Assembly: GCA_028680705.1 (NCBI GenBank)
Contig: JAQUJY010000001.1
Span: 1-44,627, forward strand
Direction: 5' to 3'
From: Bacteroidales bacterium
GTDB lineage: Bacteria > Bacteroidota > Bacteroidia > Bacteroidales > Tenuifilaceae
DNA: 44,627 nt
Positions within the stretch are counted from its first letter, which is position 1. Each line of letters starts with the position of its first letter. Below are positions 44,404 to 44,627 of this stretch, piece by piece. A program made the position numbers and the translations under genes. A model generated the notes under the pieces. That model was given only the letters and a program-made list of their open reading frames with translations. It was not told the origin of the DNA and did no database searches.

Positions 44404-44627
44404 TTACTTTTTAGTGTCCTCTTTTTTTGCTTCTGCCTTAGGTTCGGCTTTCGCTTCTGCTTTGGGCTCAGCTTTTACTTCTGCCTTAGGCTCAGCTTTC
44501 GCTTCTGCTTTGGGCTCAGCTTTCGCTTCTGCCTTAGGCTCAGCTTTCGCTTCTGCTTTAGGCTCAGCTTTTACTTCTGCTTTAGGCTCAGCTTTTACTT
44601 CTGCTTTAGGCTCAGCTTTCGCTTCTG
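44404..44627 (-). CDS. rpsP: Probable ribosomal protein S16, repetitive C-terminal tail (cut by window edge)
   Basis: Only the last ~74 residues are in the window, ending in EAKKEDTKK then a TAA stop (44406-44404). They are wholly composed of the eight-residue unit AE(A/V)KAEPK. No S16 core is visible, so the assignment rests on two points: rpsP normally lies just upstream of rimM, and Bacteroidota S16 proteins often carry long Ala/Glu/Lys tails. Another Ala/Lys/Glu-rich protein cannot be excluded. Confidence 0.65.
   Translation of the reverse strand, partial: EAKAEPKAEVKAEPKAEVKAEPKAEAKAEPKAEAKAEPKAEAKAEPKAEVKAEPKAEAKAEPKAEAKKEDTKK
44431..44627. repeat. 24-base in-frame tandem repeat (8 full copies plus a partial)
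   Basis: Units begin at 44431, 44455, 44479, 44503, 44527, 44551, 44575 and 44599, with a partial copy to the window edge. Copies differ only at a few positions, mainly TTTCGC/TTTTAC and CCTT/CTTT, giving Ala/Val and synonymous changes. Each encodes eight residues of the tail. The true copy number extends beyond the window. Confidence 0.95.

Overview
The window is an AT-rich piece of a Bacteroidota chromosome, most likely from the order Bacteroidales or a close relative. The evidence is the gene content (mutA/mutB methylmalonyl-CoA mutase, lipid A genes, TlpA/DUF4369-type lipoproteins, an acidic-linker TonB, a giant secreted protein with a gliding-type C-terminus) and several promoters of the Bacteroidota form TTTG, about 19-21 bases, TAnnTTTG. 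Almost everything is core metabolism or cell envelope. I see no mobile element, phage, CRISPR array or defence island.

Layout: 1-2370 (minus) holds mutA and the start of mutB. 2499-5440 holds two membrane proteins (a flippase-like protein and YihY/BrkB) and a small acyl-carrier-like protein lacking the usual serine. 5582-8076 holds mpl, a GNAT acetyltransferase and a small outer-membrane-like protein. 8171-10605 holds tRNA-Glu, rpsT, radC, upp and folK. 10754-14442 holds sppA, lpxK and a purine nucleoside phosphorylase. 14564-20266 (minus) encodes a 1900-residue secreted modular protein. 20324-25178 holds asd, hflX, tonB, tRNA-Ala, tRNA-Gly and clpX. 25175-28579 (minus) holds folA, thyA, a two-Gate membrane protein and lpxH. 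28591-31023 (minus) holds two tandem thioredoxin-fold lipoproteins. 31246-40252 is a four-gene glycogen cluster. 40336-44627 holds ribF, ahcY, tsaC, a thioesterase, rimM and the repetitive end of a gene that is probably rpsP.

The most coherent system is the glycogen cluster: debranching enzyme, GT4 glycosyltransferase, GH57 enzyme, and one 1417-residue polypeptide joining a eukaryote-type (GT3) glycogen synthase to an alpha-glucan phosphorylase. Both halves keep their catalytic residues, so one chain may both build and degrade the polymer. thyA and folA form a thymidylate/folate pair, with folK elsewhere in the window. lpxK and lpxH are two lipid A steps in separate operons.

Other points worth a look are the serine-less carrier-like protein, the lipoprotein paralogue whose CxxC has become NxxS, the three ~265-residue repeats in the giant secreted protein, the 24-base in-frame repeat tail upstream of rimM, the two-hairpin ahcY leader, and four convergent gene pairs whose stop codons touch or overlap. 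No gene-free stretch reaches 300 bases; the longest (4913-5170, 23286-23560, 31024-31245, 27586-27799) hold at most promoter elements.
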